From Planctomycetota bacterium (lineage in GTDB: Bacteria; Planctomycetota; JACQVV01), in the NCBI GenBank assembly GCA_016209595.1, contig JACQVV010000482.1, positions 1-32,932 on the forward strand: a stretch of DNA of 32,932 bases. The letters run 5' to 3'. The position numbers were made by a program, and so were the translations under genes. The number at the start of each line of letters is the position of its first letter. Positions within the stretch are counted from its first letter, which is position 1. A model generated the notes under the pieces. That model ran no database searches and was not told the origin of the DNA. It saw only the letters and a program-made list of their open reading frames with translations. Of this stretch, positions 17,465 to 25,740 are shown one piece after another.

Positions 17465-19942
17465 TTGTCCGGAGACTCGATCCGCATCCGGGGCGCGGCC
17501 GAGCACAACCTGCGGTCCGTGAACCTCGATATCCCGAAAGGCCGCCTCGTCGCGGTCACCGGGGTCTCGGGTTCCGGCAAGTCGTCGCTCGTCTTCGACA
17601 CCCTCTTCGTCGAGGGCCGGCGGCGCTACATGGAGTCGCTCGGGCTCTCCGGCCGTCCCGGATTCGAGGCCCTTCCCCGGCCCGCCTTCGAGTCGATCGA
17701 GGGCCTCACTCCGACGCTCGCCGCGCGCTCCACCGCCGCGCGCTGGGGACCGCGCTCGACCGTCGGCACGATCACCGAGGTCCACGATCTCCTGCGGATC
17801 CTCTTCGCCCGCGCCGGGCGGCCGCATTGCCACCGCTGCGGGACGCCCGTGGTCGCCCGTTCGGCGCAGGAGATCGCAGCCGAGCTCGCGCGCCTCCCCG
17901 AGGGAACGAAGGTTCTGGTCCTCGCTCCGATCGGGCGTGGGGAGGACCCTTCGGGTGAGATCGATCGGGCTCGCCGCGAAGGGTTCGTCCGCGTGCGCGT
18001 CGACGGGACCGTTCGCGACCTCTCGGAGAAGATCGAACTCGGGGGCGGGGGGGAGCACGCCGTCGAGCTCGTCGTGGACAGGATCGTCGCGAAACCGGGG
18101 ACCCTGTCCCGCCTCGCGGGTTCGGTCGAGCTCGCGCTCGAGGCGGGAGACGGGCTCCTCTCCCTCCTCTTCGAGGACGGAAGGGAAGAGCTCCGGAGCC
18201 GCCGGCCCATCTGCCCCTCCTGCCGGACGATCTTCCCCGAACCCCATCCCCGCGCCTTCTCGTTCAACTCGCCCGAGGGGGCCTGTCCCATGTGCCAGGG
18301 CCTCGGGCGAGTCCAGACGGAAGGAAGGAGCGCGGTCTGCCCGGCCTGCCGGGGAGCGCGGCTCCGGCCCGAGTCGCTCGCCGTGAGGCTGGGCGGGGCC
18401 ACGATCCAGGAGATCGCGAGCGTCCCCATCGAGCGGGCACTTGCTTTCTTCGAGTCCTACCGGCCGGCGGGTGTCGAGGCCGAGATCGTCCGCGAGCCCG
18501 TCGCCGAGGCGAAGTGCCGCCTCGCTTTCCTCGTGGAGGTCGGCCTGGGCTACCTCACCCTCGACCGAGGCGCCCCCACGCTCTCGGGCGGCGAGGCCCG
18601 GCGAGTCGGACTCGCCGGGCAGCTCGGGAGCCGGCTCTCCGGCGTGACCTACTGCCTCGACGAGCCCACCGTGGGGCTCCACTCGCGCGACGTGCGCCGG
18701 CTCCTCGCGACGCTTACGGCGCTCCGCGACCTCGGGAACACCGTCCTCGTCGTCGAGCACGACCGCGAGGCGATCCGCCGCGCCGACTGGGCGATCGAGT
18801 TCGGGCCGGGGGCGGGCGGCGAGGGGGGGCGCGTCGTCTTCGAGGGTCCACCAGACGCCATGGGAAGAGAGCCGGCGAGCCCGACCGGCGCGTATCTCTC
18901 CGGCCGGCGCCGGGTCGGAACCGGGCGGGCCCGCCGGCCGCTCGGGAAGGACCGGCTCATCCTCTCCGGCGCCCGGACGCACAACCTCGCATCGATCGAC
19001 GTGGAGATTCCCCTCGGTCTCCTCGTGGCGGTCTGCGGTGTGAGCGGGTCGGGAAAGTCGAGCCTTATCCAGGACACGCTCCTCCCGGCTCTCGCCGTCG
19101 CGAAGGGAGGTGACCGGGGAGACGCGCTCTACGACTCGCTCTCCGGAGCGTCCGCGACCCTACGGGTAGTCGAGGTCGAGGGGACCCCCCCCGGCCGATC
19201 CGAGAGGTCGAACCCGGCGACCTATGTCAAGGCGTTCGACGAGATCCGGCGTTTCTTCTCCGAGCTCAAGGAGTCGAAGCTCCGCGGCTTCACGGCCGCG
19301 CGGTTCTCCTTCAACGTCTCCGGCGGGCGCTGCGAGGCCTGCCAGGGGGAGGGCGTGCGGCGGATCGAGATGCAGTTCCTGCCCGACGTCGAGGTCGTCT
19401 GCCCCGTCTGCGAGGGCCGGCGCTATAGCGACGCCACGCTCGCCGTGCGCTACCGCGCCCTCTCGATCGCCGACTGTCTCGATCTCTCCGTGGACGAGGC
19501 GATCCAGGTCTTCGAGAAAGTGGACCGGATCCGGCGGCGCCTGGAACCCCTCGGCAAGGTCGGGCTGGGCTACCTCCGGATCGGCCAGCCCCTCTCCACG
19601 CTTTCGGGGGGCGAGGCCCAGCGCGTCCGGCTCGCGCGGGAACTCTCCGGCCCGTCCGCCGGAGCGACCCTCTACGCTCTCGACGAACCCACCCAGGGCC
19701 TCCACTTCGAGGACGTCCAGCGCCTCGCCACCGTCCTCGACCTCTTCGTCGAAGGGGGCCACACCGTCCTCGTCGTCGAGCACTCGCTCGACATGATCGC
19801 GGCGGCGGACCACGTGATCGAGCTCGGTCCCGAGGCCGGGGCGGGAGGGGGAAGGATCGTCGCCCGCGGAACGCCCGAGGAGATCGCCGCGAATCCCGAT
19901 TCGCCGACCGGGCGCGCGCTACGGGAGGAGAGGCTCGTCTGA
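17465..19942 (+). CDS. uvrA: Excinuclease ABC subunit A (UvrA) lacking the insertion domain
   Basis: The product has 825 residues from TTG 17465, eight bases after the kinase stop, with a GGGAG SD. Two ABC ATPase halves are complete: Walker A GVSGSGKSS (33-41 and 525-533), LSGGE (373-377, again in the second half), Walker B YCLDEPTVGLH and YALDEPTQGLH. A UvrB-binding-type region lies at about 120-245 (LVLAPIGRGEDPSG...RVRVDGTVRDLS). Zinc pairs are Cys250/253 with Cys274/277 and Cys623/626 with Cys646/649. UvrA normally has about 940 residues. Here the GLG after Cys277 runs within 12 residues into CPACRGARL (292-300), so the roughly 95-110-residue insertion domain found at this point in classical UvrA is missing. 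It recognises DNA damage in nucleotide excision repair. It may be a second, specialised copy; no uvrB is in the window. Confidence 0.93.
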   Translation: MSGDSIRIRGAAEHNLRSVNLDIPKGRLVAVTGVSGSGKSSLVFDTLFVEGRRRYMESLGLSGRPGFEALPRPAFESIEGLTPTLAARSTAARWGPRSTVGTITEVHDLLRILFARAGRPHCHRCGTPVVARSAQEIAAELARLPEGTKVLVLAPIGRGEDPSGEIDRARREGFVRVRVDGTVRDLSEKIELGGGGEHAVELVVDRIVAKPGTLSRLAGSVELALEAGDGLLSLLFEDGREELRSRRPICPSCRTIFPEPHPRAFSFNSPEGACPMCQGLGRVQTEGRSAVCPACRGARLRPESLAVRLGGATIQEIASVPIERALAFFESYRPAGVEAEIVREPVAEAKCRLAFLVEVGLGYLTLDRGAPTLSGGEARRVGLAGQLGSRLSGVTYCLDEPTVGLHSRDVRRLLATLTALRDLGNTVLVVEHDREAIRRADWAIEFGPGAGGEGGRVVFEGPPDAMGREPASPTGAYLSGRRRVGTGRARRPLGKDRLILSGARTHNLASIDVEIPLGLLVAVCGVSGSGKSSLIQDTLLPALAVAKGGDRGDALYDSLSGASATLRVVEVEGTPPGRSERSNPATYVKAFDEIRRFFSELKESKLRGFTAARFSFNVSGGRCEACQGEGVRRIEMQFLPDVEVVCPVCEGRRYSDATLAVRYRALSIADCLDLSVDEAIQVFEKVDRIRRRLEPLGKVGLGYLRIGQPLSTLSGGEAQRVRLARELSGPSAGATLYALDEPTQGLHFEDVQRLATVLDLFVEGGHTVLVVEHSLDMIAAADHVIELGPEAGAGGGRIVARGTPEEIAANPDSPTGRALREERLV

Positions 19943-20012
19943 CCGCTTTCGACTTGGCGAGTTGGAAGGGTTACGATCTTGAGGTCGCAAGACCCGGGAA
20001 AGAGGAACTGAC

Positions 20013-22061
20013 ATGAGACGAGCCCCGTTCCACGCCTTCGCGCTTCTTCTGATCCTCGCGACGGACTCGCTCTCGCAGGCCCCCGACGAGGGCGCGCTCG
20101 GGTCCGCGCTCGTCCAGGCCGACGCCTCCTGGGACGAGCGACGAGCGGCGGCCCGCGCGCTCGCCGGCATGGGAGAGCGTGGACTGCCGGCGCTCCTCGC
20201 GGCTCTCGCCGACCCTTCGCGCGAGGTCTCCGCCGCCGCCCGCGTCGGACTCCTCGCGGCCGGCGACGCGGCGCTCCCCCTCCTCGTGGCGAAGCTCCAG
20301 GATGGGACCCGGGTCGAGAAGCTGGCCGCCGCGCGAGCGCTCGGCGACTTCGGCGCCCGAGCCGAACCCGGGTTTCCGGCCCTCGACGCCGGTCTCTCGG
20401 CAGGGGACCCCGTTCTCGCGCACGCCTGCCGGAGGTCTCTGGTCCTCGCCGGCCGGGCCCTGGGGGTCGCCTTGGAGGAGCTCGTCCGCACGAACGGCGC
20501 CGTGCTCCGGGGAGCGGTCGTGGAGGAGGATGACGAGGAGGTCTCCTTCGCAGCCCTCCGGCGCGGCGAGTCGGGCACCACCGTCCTCGTGACCACCGTC
20601 CCCAGGAAAGAGATCGCGCGGGTCACCAGGTCCCCTGACATCCATCGCCCCATCCTCCATGCGAGGATCGAGGCCTTCCGCGAGCGGCAGAAGGGAGAAG
20701 CCGAGAGCCGGAACGCACTCGAAGTCCGGACCGAGGGCCCAGAGACCGACCGGGTCTATTCGGTGGAGACCGAGCACTTTTTCGTGAAAGCGAGCGCGCC
20801 GGAGGACTTCGTTCGTCGCGCCGCGATGCGCCTGGAGGCCATGGCGCTCGCTTACGAGGACGTCTTTTCCACGCCGATCGAGCCCGCCGCGCCGGCGACC
20901 GTGATCATCGCGAGCACGCTCGCCGAATACGAGGCCATCCAGGAGGATCTCTTCCACCACGTCCTCCAGAATCCCGCCTTCTACAGGCGGGATCTCGACA
21001 TGATCCTGGGCTACTCCGACCTGCACGAGTGGCAGGCCGACGTGGCCGAGGCCCGGGCCATCTACCAGAAGCTCGAGAAAGATATCGACGGCGTGGAAGC
21101 GGAACTCCGCAAGGCCCGCCGCGAGCTCACGGTGGACCTCCGGGAGGCGAGGGAGAAAGTCGCGGCCCTGGCCGTCGAGTACAAACGCGCAAACAACCGG
21201 GATCTCTCCGGCACTGCCAGGATTGAGGAGAACAAGCGAGTCGACGTCTGGGCAGCGGAAGAGTATGAGTCACTCGACCTCCTCGGGGACCAGATCAAGG
21301 AGAAGATCAAGACCTACGAGATGAGCCTTCGCGAAACCCAGGCCCGGATCGACGCCCGGCAGCGCGAGAACCAGGAGCTCCTTGACTCCGTCACGCGCGA
21401 GATGTTCGACACGCTGGCCCACGAGGCCTTCCACGCCTTCTTCGAGCACCGCATCCGCCTCCCCGAACACGAGGGCGTCATGGCCCGCTGGCTCGAAGAG
21501 GGGCTCGCCATGTACTTCGAATCCGCGGCCTTCGACGGCGTGGAGCTTTATCCGGGGGAGTCTTCGCCTGAGTGGCTCCAGTTCCTCCAGGAAAAGAACC
21601 GCTCCCGCTCCCTCGTCGCCCTCGACAGGCTCCTCGCCGGAGGCGCCGATGACTTCCTCATCCACACCGAGGAAGAGACCGATCGCTCGAACACGTTCTA
21701 CTACGGGTCCTGGTATCTCGTTCGCCTCCTCGCCGAGGAGGGGCGGATGAACGATCCCGGCGCGCTCCGGCGCTACCTCTCCGACACCCTGGCGGGCACG
21801 GCGCCCGCCGAGGCCTTCGAACGCCTCGCCGGTTCCTCCCTGGCCGACGTGGAGAAAACCTATCGGGCCCATCTCGCCGCCGACGACGGCGCCCGCTACG
21901 AATGGATCCGCTTCGCTCCCGGCACCGGCCCAGGCGGCGCCGCCCGGGTCCTCGGGCGGGTCCAGATGCGCCTCAAGGGCGAGGCCCACATCCGGCTGCG
22001 GACCGGGGACGTCGTCGTCGTTCCCGAGGGCGCGATCGAGCAAGACGTGGCCAGACGATAG
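20013..22061 (+). CDS. Secreted HEAT-repeat protein with HExxH metallopeptidase (DUF1570-like)
   Basis: The product has 682 residues. ATG 20013 follows AGAGGAA and starts a signal peptide (FALLLILATDSLSQA). Residues about 35-160 form HEAT-like helical repeats (ARALAGMGERGLPALLAAL, DAALPLLVAKLQ). Residues 250-335 begin the peptidase-like domain (VETEHFFVKASA). A long charged coiled coil follows at about 340-460. The zinc motif is HEAFH (470-474), followed by the downstream glutamate in WLEEGLAMYFE (493-503), so this is a gluzincin arrangement. Planctomycete DUF1570 proteins share the HEAFH...EGLA pattern. It should be periplasmic or surface-bound. The catalytic residues are present; the substrate is unknown. 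It lies 70 nt after uvrA. Confidence 0.87.
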   Translation: MRRAPFHAFALLLILATDSLSQAPDEGALGSALVQADASWDERRAAARALAGMGERGLPALLAALADPSREVSAAARVGLLAAGDAALPLLVAKLQDGTRVEKLAAARALGDFGARAEPGFPALDAGLSAGDPVLAHACRRSLVLAGRALGVALEELVRTNGAVLRGAVVEEDDEEVSFAALRRGESGTTVLVTTVPRKEIARVTRSPDIHRPILHARIEAFRERQKGEAESRNALEVRTEGPETDRVYSVETEHFFVKASAPEDFVRRAAMRLEAMALAYEDVFSTPIEPAAPATVIIASTLAEYEAIQEDLFHHVLQNPAFYRRDLDMILGYSDLHEWQADVAEARAIYQKLEKDIDGVEAELRKARRELTVDLREAREKVAALAVEYKRANNRDLSGTARIEENKRVDVWAAEEYESLDLLGDQIKEKIKTYEMSLRETQARIDARQRENQELLDSVTREMFDTLAHEAFHAFFEHRIRLPEHEGVMARWLEEGLAMYFESAAFDGVELYPGESSPEWLQFLQEKNRSRSLVALDRLLAGGADDFLIHTEEETDRSNTFYYGSWYLVRLLAEEGRMNDPGALRRYLSDTLAGTAPAEAFERLAGSSLADVEKTYRAHLAADDGARYEWIRFAPGTGPGGAARVLGRVQMRLKGEAHIRLRTGDVVVVPEGAIEQDVARR

Positions 22062-22100
22062 ATCGCGATGACTCGCGGAGGGGCGGGTAACTCAGAACGA

Positions 22101-22122
22101 GATCGAGCGCTCGCCCTCGATC
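22101..22122. repeat. Hairpin in the convergent intergenic region
   Basis: A perfect 7-bp inverted repeat GATCGAG/CTCGATC with an 8-base loop lies between the peptidase gene and the cytochrome gene. It has no T-tract, so it is at best a weak, factor-assisted terminator for the plus-strand peptidase gene. Confidence 0.4.
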
Positions 22123-22177
22123 GGGAACGGAGGCTCCTCAAACTGGAGCGAGGCGCCGCGCACCGCCCTCGGGCGAT

Positions 22178-22196
22178 CGGGCTTCACCGAAGCCCG
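22178..22196. terminator. Strong hairpin between convergent genes
   Basis: CGGGCTTC and GAAGCCCG form a perfect 8-bp stem with a 3-base loop, 12 nt beyond the 3' end of the minus-strand cytochrome gene (22209). There is no run of T, so terminator function is an inference from position and stability. Confidence 0.45.
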
Positions 22197-22208
22197 GCCT
22201 CCTCCCCC

Positions 22209-22958
22209 TCAGCCATACTCCATCTCGCCCGTCGAGAGGCGCCGCCCGTCGGAGCTGTCGAGCGCATAGCCGATCGGGATGCGCTTCCCGTCCTTGTAGA
22301 TCGTGAGGCCCGCCCCCTCCTCGCCCGAGATCCGCATCTGGACGTCGATCTCGCCATGCCGGCGGTGACCCCTTAGCTCGAACCGGATCGTCTCGTCGAT
22401 CTCGACCCGGGTCTCCTGGCCGGCGTTCACGGAGAACTCGCGCATCCCCCGGGACGTGGCCGAGACGAACCACACGTGTCCGTCCTCGGTCCGGCGCACG
22501 ACCCGGTAGCCGGTGAGCGTGTACGTCGCCGGCGGCAGAGCGCGACGTCGGTCCTTGGCCGTGGCGTCCTCGGGGCCCCACTCCAGGCGGAGCGGCAGGC
22601 CGTCCGGCGTCTCGAGGAAGAGCGACCCCTCGGGGAAGCTCGGGACGACGAATCCATCGCCCGCGGCGTCTCGACCGGGCGCGGCGGTCACGGCTCTCGG
22701 CCGCGCGAGCGCATCGGACGACAGGAAGGTCTGGAGGGCCGCACGGACCCTCGCGGGGGTATCGCTTCAGGCCGTCCGCTCGATCTGGTCCAACCACGCC
22801 CGGTCGGTGTCGAAGCGGAGGTCCGGCGCCCGATGGCAGTTCGAGCACGACTCGCCGTAGAGCTTGGCCGCCGCCTGCTCCTCGTCGGTCGCCTGGCCGA
22901 GGGCGGCGCCTGACGCGACCGCGAGCACGAGCCCGGCCATGAGGGTGAATCGTCTCAT
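22209..22958 (-). CDS. Secreted c-type cytochrome domain protein with an in-frame TGA; candidate selenoprotein
   Basis: ATG 22958 has a near-perfect AAGGAGG SD five bases upstream. Residues 1-22 are a signal peptide (MAGLVLAVASGAALGQ). A single haem site CSNCH (Cys38, Cys41, His42) lies in a short cytochrome-like helix pair. After 63 residues (...WLDQIERTA) the frame meets TGA at 22767-22769, then stays open for 185 codons: SDTPARVRAALQTFLSSD looks like the C-terminal helix of the cytochrome fold, followed by a beta-rich domain with strands such as TYTLTGYRVVRRTEDGHVWF and ending GRRLSTGEMEYG. No convincing restart signal lies after TGA; the first GTG (22691) has no SD. Readings are selenocysteine at position 64, a nonsense mutation of TGC/TGG, a sequencing error, or a real 63-residue cytochrome plus a second gene. 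I favour one gene; decoding is unproven. Confidence 0.6.
22734..22752 (-). promoter_or_regulatory. SECIS-like hairpin downstream of the in-frame TGA
   Basis: In the minus-strand RNA, GAGGG pairs with CCCUC, a single U is bulged on the 5' side, and CC/GG closes a GUGC loop. The loop begins 23 nt after UGA. The layout (stem, bulged U, two base pairs, loop starting with G then U) resembles the upper stem of the E. coli fdhF SECIS. A competing hairpin (ACCC/GGGU) uses part of the same sequence. Function is inferred from shape only. Confidence 0.35.
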
Positions 22959-22963
22959 CGATG

Positions 22964-22970
22964 CCTCCTT
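22964..22970 (-). promoter_or_regulatory. Consensus Shine-Dalgarno of the TGA-interrupted cytochrome gene
   Basis: AAGGAGG on the minus strand lies five bases before the ATG at 22958. It is one of the best SD matches in the window, suggesting that the gene with the internal TGA is actively translated. Confidence 0.7.
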
Positions 22971-23083
22971 CCAAGAAGAATGCCGCCATCATGCTCGCGG
23001 CCCGAGGACGGAGCAAGGACCTGTCCCTCGCGCGTGGAGCCCATCTCGAAGAGCGACCGTATGGAAGACGATGGAGGTGGCGG

Positions 23084-23794
23084 TCACGCACTCCTGGGCG
23101 CGAAGAAGACCCGCCGCAAGGGTTTCAGGAGCGCGAGCGAGAGAAGAAGGCCCACCACGAAGGCGCCCGCCCCGAGCCAGAGGGCGCGCCCGGAAACCTC
23201 GGCCTCTCGTTCGGTCCAGCCGCCGTCCTCGAGGATGCCCACCGTCAGAACCTCGCCCCGGCAGATCTTCCGGAACTCGCCGAGGATTGCGGGTGGGGTT
23301 GTCTCCGACACGCCCTCGAGGGAGAGCCCCTTCTCGATCCCGAGCGGGCGTTCGTATCCGGGCTTCTCGTGGAGAAGCCGGTCGCCCGGATCGTCCGACC
23401 TTTCGAGGATCCTCCCCGCGGGAAGGTGGCGGTCCTCCGAGAGGCGCAGCGGAAAGTACTCGATGAGGAGGACCCCCTCACGGCGCCCGAAGGTGTCCAC
23501 GTCCACCAGGTAGTAGAAGCGCCGGCGCGTCCAGTCGGCGTCGCCGGCGGCCCTCGCCTTCACGCCGGCGGGGGGGGAAGCCGCAACCGCGAGGTCCACG
23601 ACCTCCTGCGACGCGAGCGACCGCGAGGTCCTGTACCCGGGGTACGAGAGGATCGCTGTCGTGAGCGAGCCCGCGACGAGGACGACGAGCGCGAGGACCG
23701 TAAAGGATCCCGCCGCGAGGCGGAGGTTCCGGATCCCCCGGGCGATCGCGATCCCGGCCGCGTCCCGGCCGCCTCTTCGCCGCGCACCGGCCAC
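23084..23794 (-). CDS. Two-TM membrane protein of unknown function
   Basis: The product has 236 residues. GTG 23794 follows GGGGGG at 5 nt; a TTG one codon upstream is an alternative. A hydrophobic segment at about residues 27-50 (FTVLALVVLVAGSLTTAIL) and another at about 204-225 (LGAGAFVVGLLLSLALL) flank a 150-residue loop with beta-type segments (RRFYYLVDVDTFGRREGVLLIEY is split across strands; also GEVLTVGILEDGG). The loop is probably extracytoplasmic. The overall plan recalls DUF3592-like proteins, but I cannot assign it. It starts 17 nt after the pcnB stop, so it is probably co-transcribed with it. The cytochrome gene follows 125 nt downstream. Confidence 0.7.
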   Translation of the reverse strand: MAGARRRGGRDAAGIAIARGIRNLRLAAGSFTVLALVVLVAGSLTTAILSYPGYRTSRSLASQEVVDLAVAASPPAGVKARAAGDADWTRRRFYYLVDVDTFGRREGVLLIEYFPLRLSEDRHLPAGRILERSDDPGDRLLHEKPGYERPLGIEKGLSLEGVSETTPPAILGEFRKICRGEVLTVGILEDGGWTEREAEVSGRALWLGAGAFVVGLLLSLALLKPLRRVFFAPRSA

Positions 23795-23811
23795 CAAAGC
23801 CCCCCGGAGGG

Positions 23812-25077
23812 TCAGCGCGACCGCGAGCGCCGGCGGCGCCGCGGACGCGGCTCCCCATCGGGTCCGAGCCCCCGGGCGGTCTCGTAGACCTCTTCGACCT
23901 CGTCGTAGGCCCGGCGCGGCTCGACCTTCCGCTTCCTGCTCCCCGCCTCGGCTTCCCACGCCGCGAGCACATCGGCGCCCGTGCCCCGCGCGCGGCAGAA
24001 AACCTTGAAGAGCCGGAGGGCCTGCTCGAAGTGGAGAGATTCCACGAGCCGGCTCCGGCGGCCATCGGGACCGCGAAGCATGCGGAGCTGCGCGTCGAGG
24101 AGCGCGAGGACGCCGTAGCGCACCTTGCGCGCGAGCGAGTAGACGCGCCCGATCGGCTCGACCGTCTCCCGGCATCGCAAAAGGAGCCGCTCGAGCTCCA
24201 GTTCCGGATCCCCTTCCCCCAGGCCATCGACCTCGTCGAGGAGCGGCAGGAAGAAGATCGCCATCGCGAGCGCGTGGGTGAGCTCCTCTCTGGGGACCTC
24301 ATCCTTGGCCGCGAGGTAGTCCCAGATCCGGCTGGGCCCCTCGGGGTCGAGGAAGACCGTCACCTCGGGGAAGAGGATGGCGAAGATCCCCAGGTCGGCG
24401 AAGGTGCGGAACGCCCGGTCCGTGCGCGGGGCGAGGAGGAACTTCCAGAGCTCCTCCTGCATCCGTCTCTTGTTCGCCCGCGCCACCATCCAGGCGAGCT
24501 CCTTCATCGCCTGCCCGGTGGCCTCCTCGATCGTGAAGTCGAGGAGACAGGCGTAGCGGATCCCCCGGACGATGCGCACCGGGTCGGACTCGAAGCTCTC
24601 GCGCGGAGAGGAGATCGAGCGGAGGATCCGCGAGCGGACGTCCTCGTGGCCCCTCACGTAGTCGATCAGCGTGTCGCGGATCGGGTCGTAGTAGAGCGCG
24701 TTCGCGGTGAAATCCCGGCGGAAGGCGTCGAGCACCTCCCAGTCGCCGGGGGTCGAGCCCTCCTCTTCCTCGGGTCGCGGGTAGGTCGAGACCTCGACGA
24801 CCTTGCCGCCCTCGAAGAAGACGTGGACGAGCCTGTGGCGGCGGCCGATCACGCGCGAGTTGGCCCGGAAGATCCGGCGCACCCGCCGGAGCGAGAACGG
24901 CGTGACGACGTCGAAGTCCTTGGGCTTGCGGCCGAGGAGGAGGTCCCGCACGCAGCCCCCTACGAAGAGCGCCGGCGCCCCACCCTCGTAGAGGCGCTCG
25001 ACGACCTTCAGCGCATCCGGATCGATGTCGTCGGTCGAGATCCCCGGCTGGCGGTAGACGATCGGTTCCTGGCTCAC
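23812..25077 (-). CDS. pcnB: Poly(A) polymerase I-like nucleotidyltransferase (CCA-adding/PcnB family)
   Basis: The product has 421 residues from GTG 25077, with GGAGG a few bases upstream. The class II nucleotidyltransferase head carries FVGGCVRDLLLG (38-49) and the catalytic aspartates in KDFDVVT (Asp54, Asp56); RRDFTANALYYD (120-131) is the next conserved block, followed by the RNA-binding helical region (ESDPVRIVRGIRYACLLDF, NKRRMQEELWKFL). A basic C-terminal tail (PRPRRRRRSRSR) is typical of bacterial poly(A) polymerases and supports PcnB over a CCA-adding enzyme. The enzyme adds 3' A-tails to RNA and promotes turnover. The tail also suits RNA or partner binding. It heads a minus-strand run with the two-TM protein downstream. 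Confidence 0.88.
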   Translation of the reverse strand: MSQEPIVYRQPGISTDDIDPDALKVVERLYEGGAPALFVGGCVRDLLLGRKPKDFDVVTPFSLRRVRRIFRANSRVIGRRHRLVHVFFEGGKVVEVSTYPRPEEEEGSTPGDWEVLDAFRRDFTANALYYDPIRDTLIDYVRGHEDVRSRILRSISSPRESFESDPVRIVRGIRYACLLDFTIEEATGQAMKELAWMVARANKRRMQEELWKFLLAPRTDRAFRTFADLGIFAILFPEVTVFLDPEGPSRIWDYLAAKDEVPREELTHALAMAIFFLPLLDEVDGLGEGDPELELERLLLRCRETVEPIGRVYSLARKVRYGVLALLDAQLRMLRGPDGRRSRLVESLHFEQALRLFKVFCRARGTGADVLAAWEAEAGSRKRKVEPRRAYDEVEEVYETARGLGPDGEPRPRRRRRSRSR

Positions 25078-25167
25078 GGACCCTCCGCGCTCCGGTTCTC
25101 CGGGGCGCCGGAGTCTATTGAAGCCGAACGCGCGGGCGGTGTCAAACCGCGGAGCGGACGATCTGCT

Positions 25168-25740
25168 TCACGTCGCCAGGCCGGCTTCCTGGATCGCCTG
25201 CTCCAGCCGGGGCGCGACCGCGAGCCTCTTCGCCCAGGGCCACAGGTAGCCGGGCTCGGGAATCCCCTGGACCGCGAGGAGGTTCTGGACGTCCATCCGG
25301 TCCTTGCGGCGCCAGGCAACGAGCTTGTAGAGAAGGAGGTCGGCGGCGGAGAGGACCCAGAGCGACCGATCGAGCGCCTCGATCCGCACCCGCCGCGCGA
25401 AGGCCGACTGCTCGAAGGGGCTCGACATGAGGAAAAGATCGACGGGGATCTCTCTGCCGGCGCCAGCCTCGAAACGCGCCTCGATCGTCCGGAACGCGCC
25501 GAATCGCTGGACGGTGCCCGATCGGCGCTCCACCGAGACGCGAACACCGGCCGCCTCCAGCCGCTCGAGGAGCGGTTCGAGCGGCCGCGGGTCGTCGAGG
25601 ATGCCGAGGTCGATGTCGAAGGTGGCGCGCGGGACGGCCCAGGCGTTGAGCGCGAGCCCCCCCATCACCACGTAGGGGAGCCCGGCCTCCTCGATCGTGG
25701 CGACGGCGGAGACGAAGGTCTCGACGAGGGAATCATTCAC
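25168..25740 (-). CDS. Nucleotidyltransferase, AbiEii/DUF6036-like (possible toxin)
   Basis: The product has 190 residues from GTG 25740. The polymerase-beta-like nucleotidyltransferase core shows YVVMGGLALNAW (23-34, GG at 27-28), then RATFDIDLGI with catalytic Asp42 and Asp44, and a third acidic residue in IPVDLFL (Asp101). A later segment (SAADLLLYKLVAWRRKDRMDVQNLL) is typical of AbiEii-type and related toxins. The start overlaps the stop of a 72-codon upstream gene by 8 nt. The enzyme would transfer a nucleotide to an RNA, protein or small molecule. The toxin role is an inference from the family and operon layout; it could also be a housekeeping or resistance nucleotidyltransferase. Confidence 0.8.
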   Translation of the reverse strand: MNDSLVETFVSAVATIEEAGLPYVVMGGLALNAWAVPRATFDIDLGILDDPRPLEPLLERLEAAGVRVSVERRSGTVQRFGAFRTIEARFEAGAGREIPVDLFLMSSPFEQSAFARRVRIEALDRSLWVLSAADLLLYKLVAWRRKDRMDVQNLLAVQGIPEPGYLWPWAKRLAVAPRLEQAIQEAGLAT

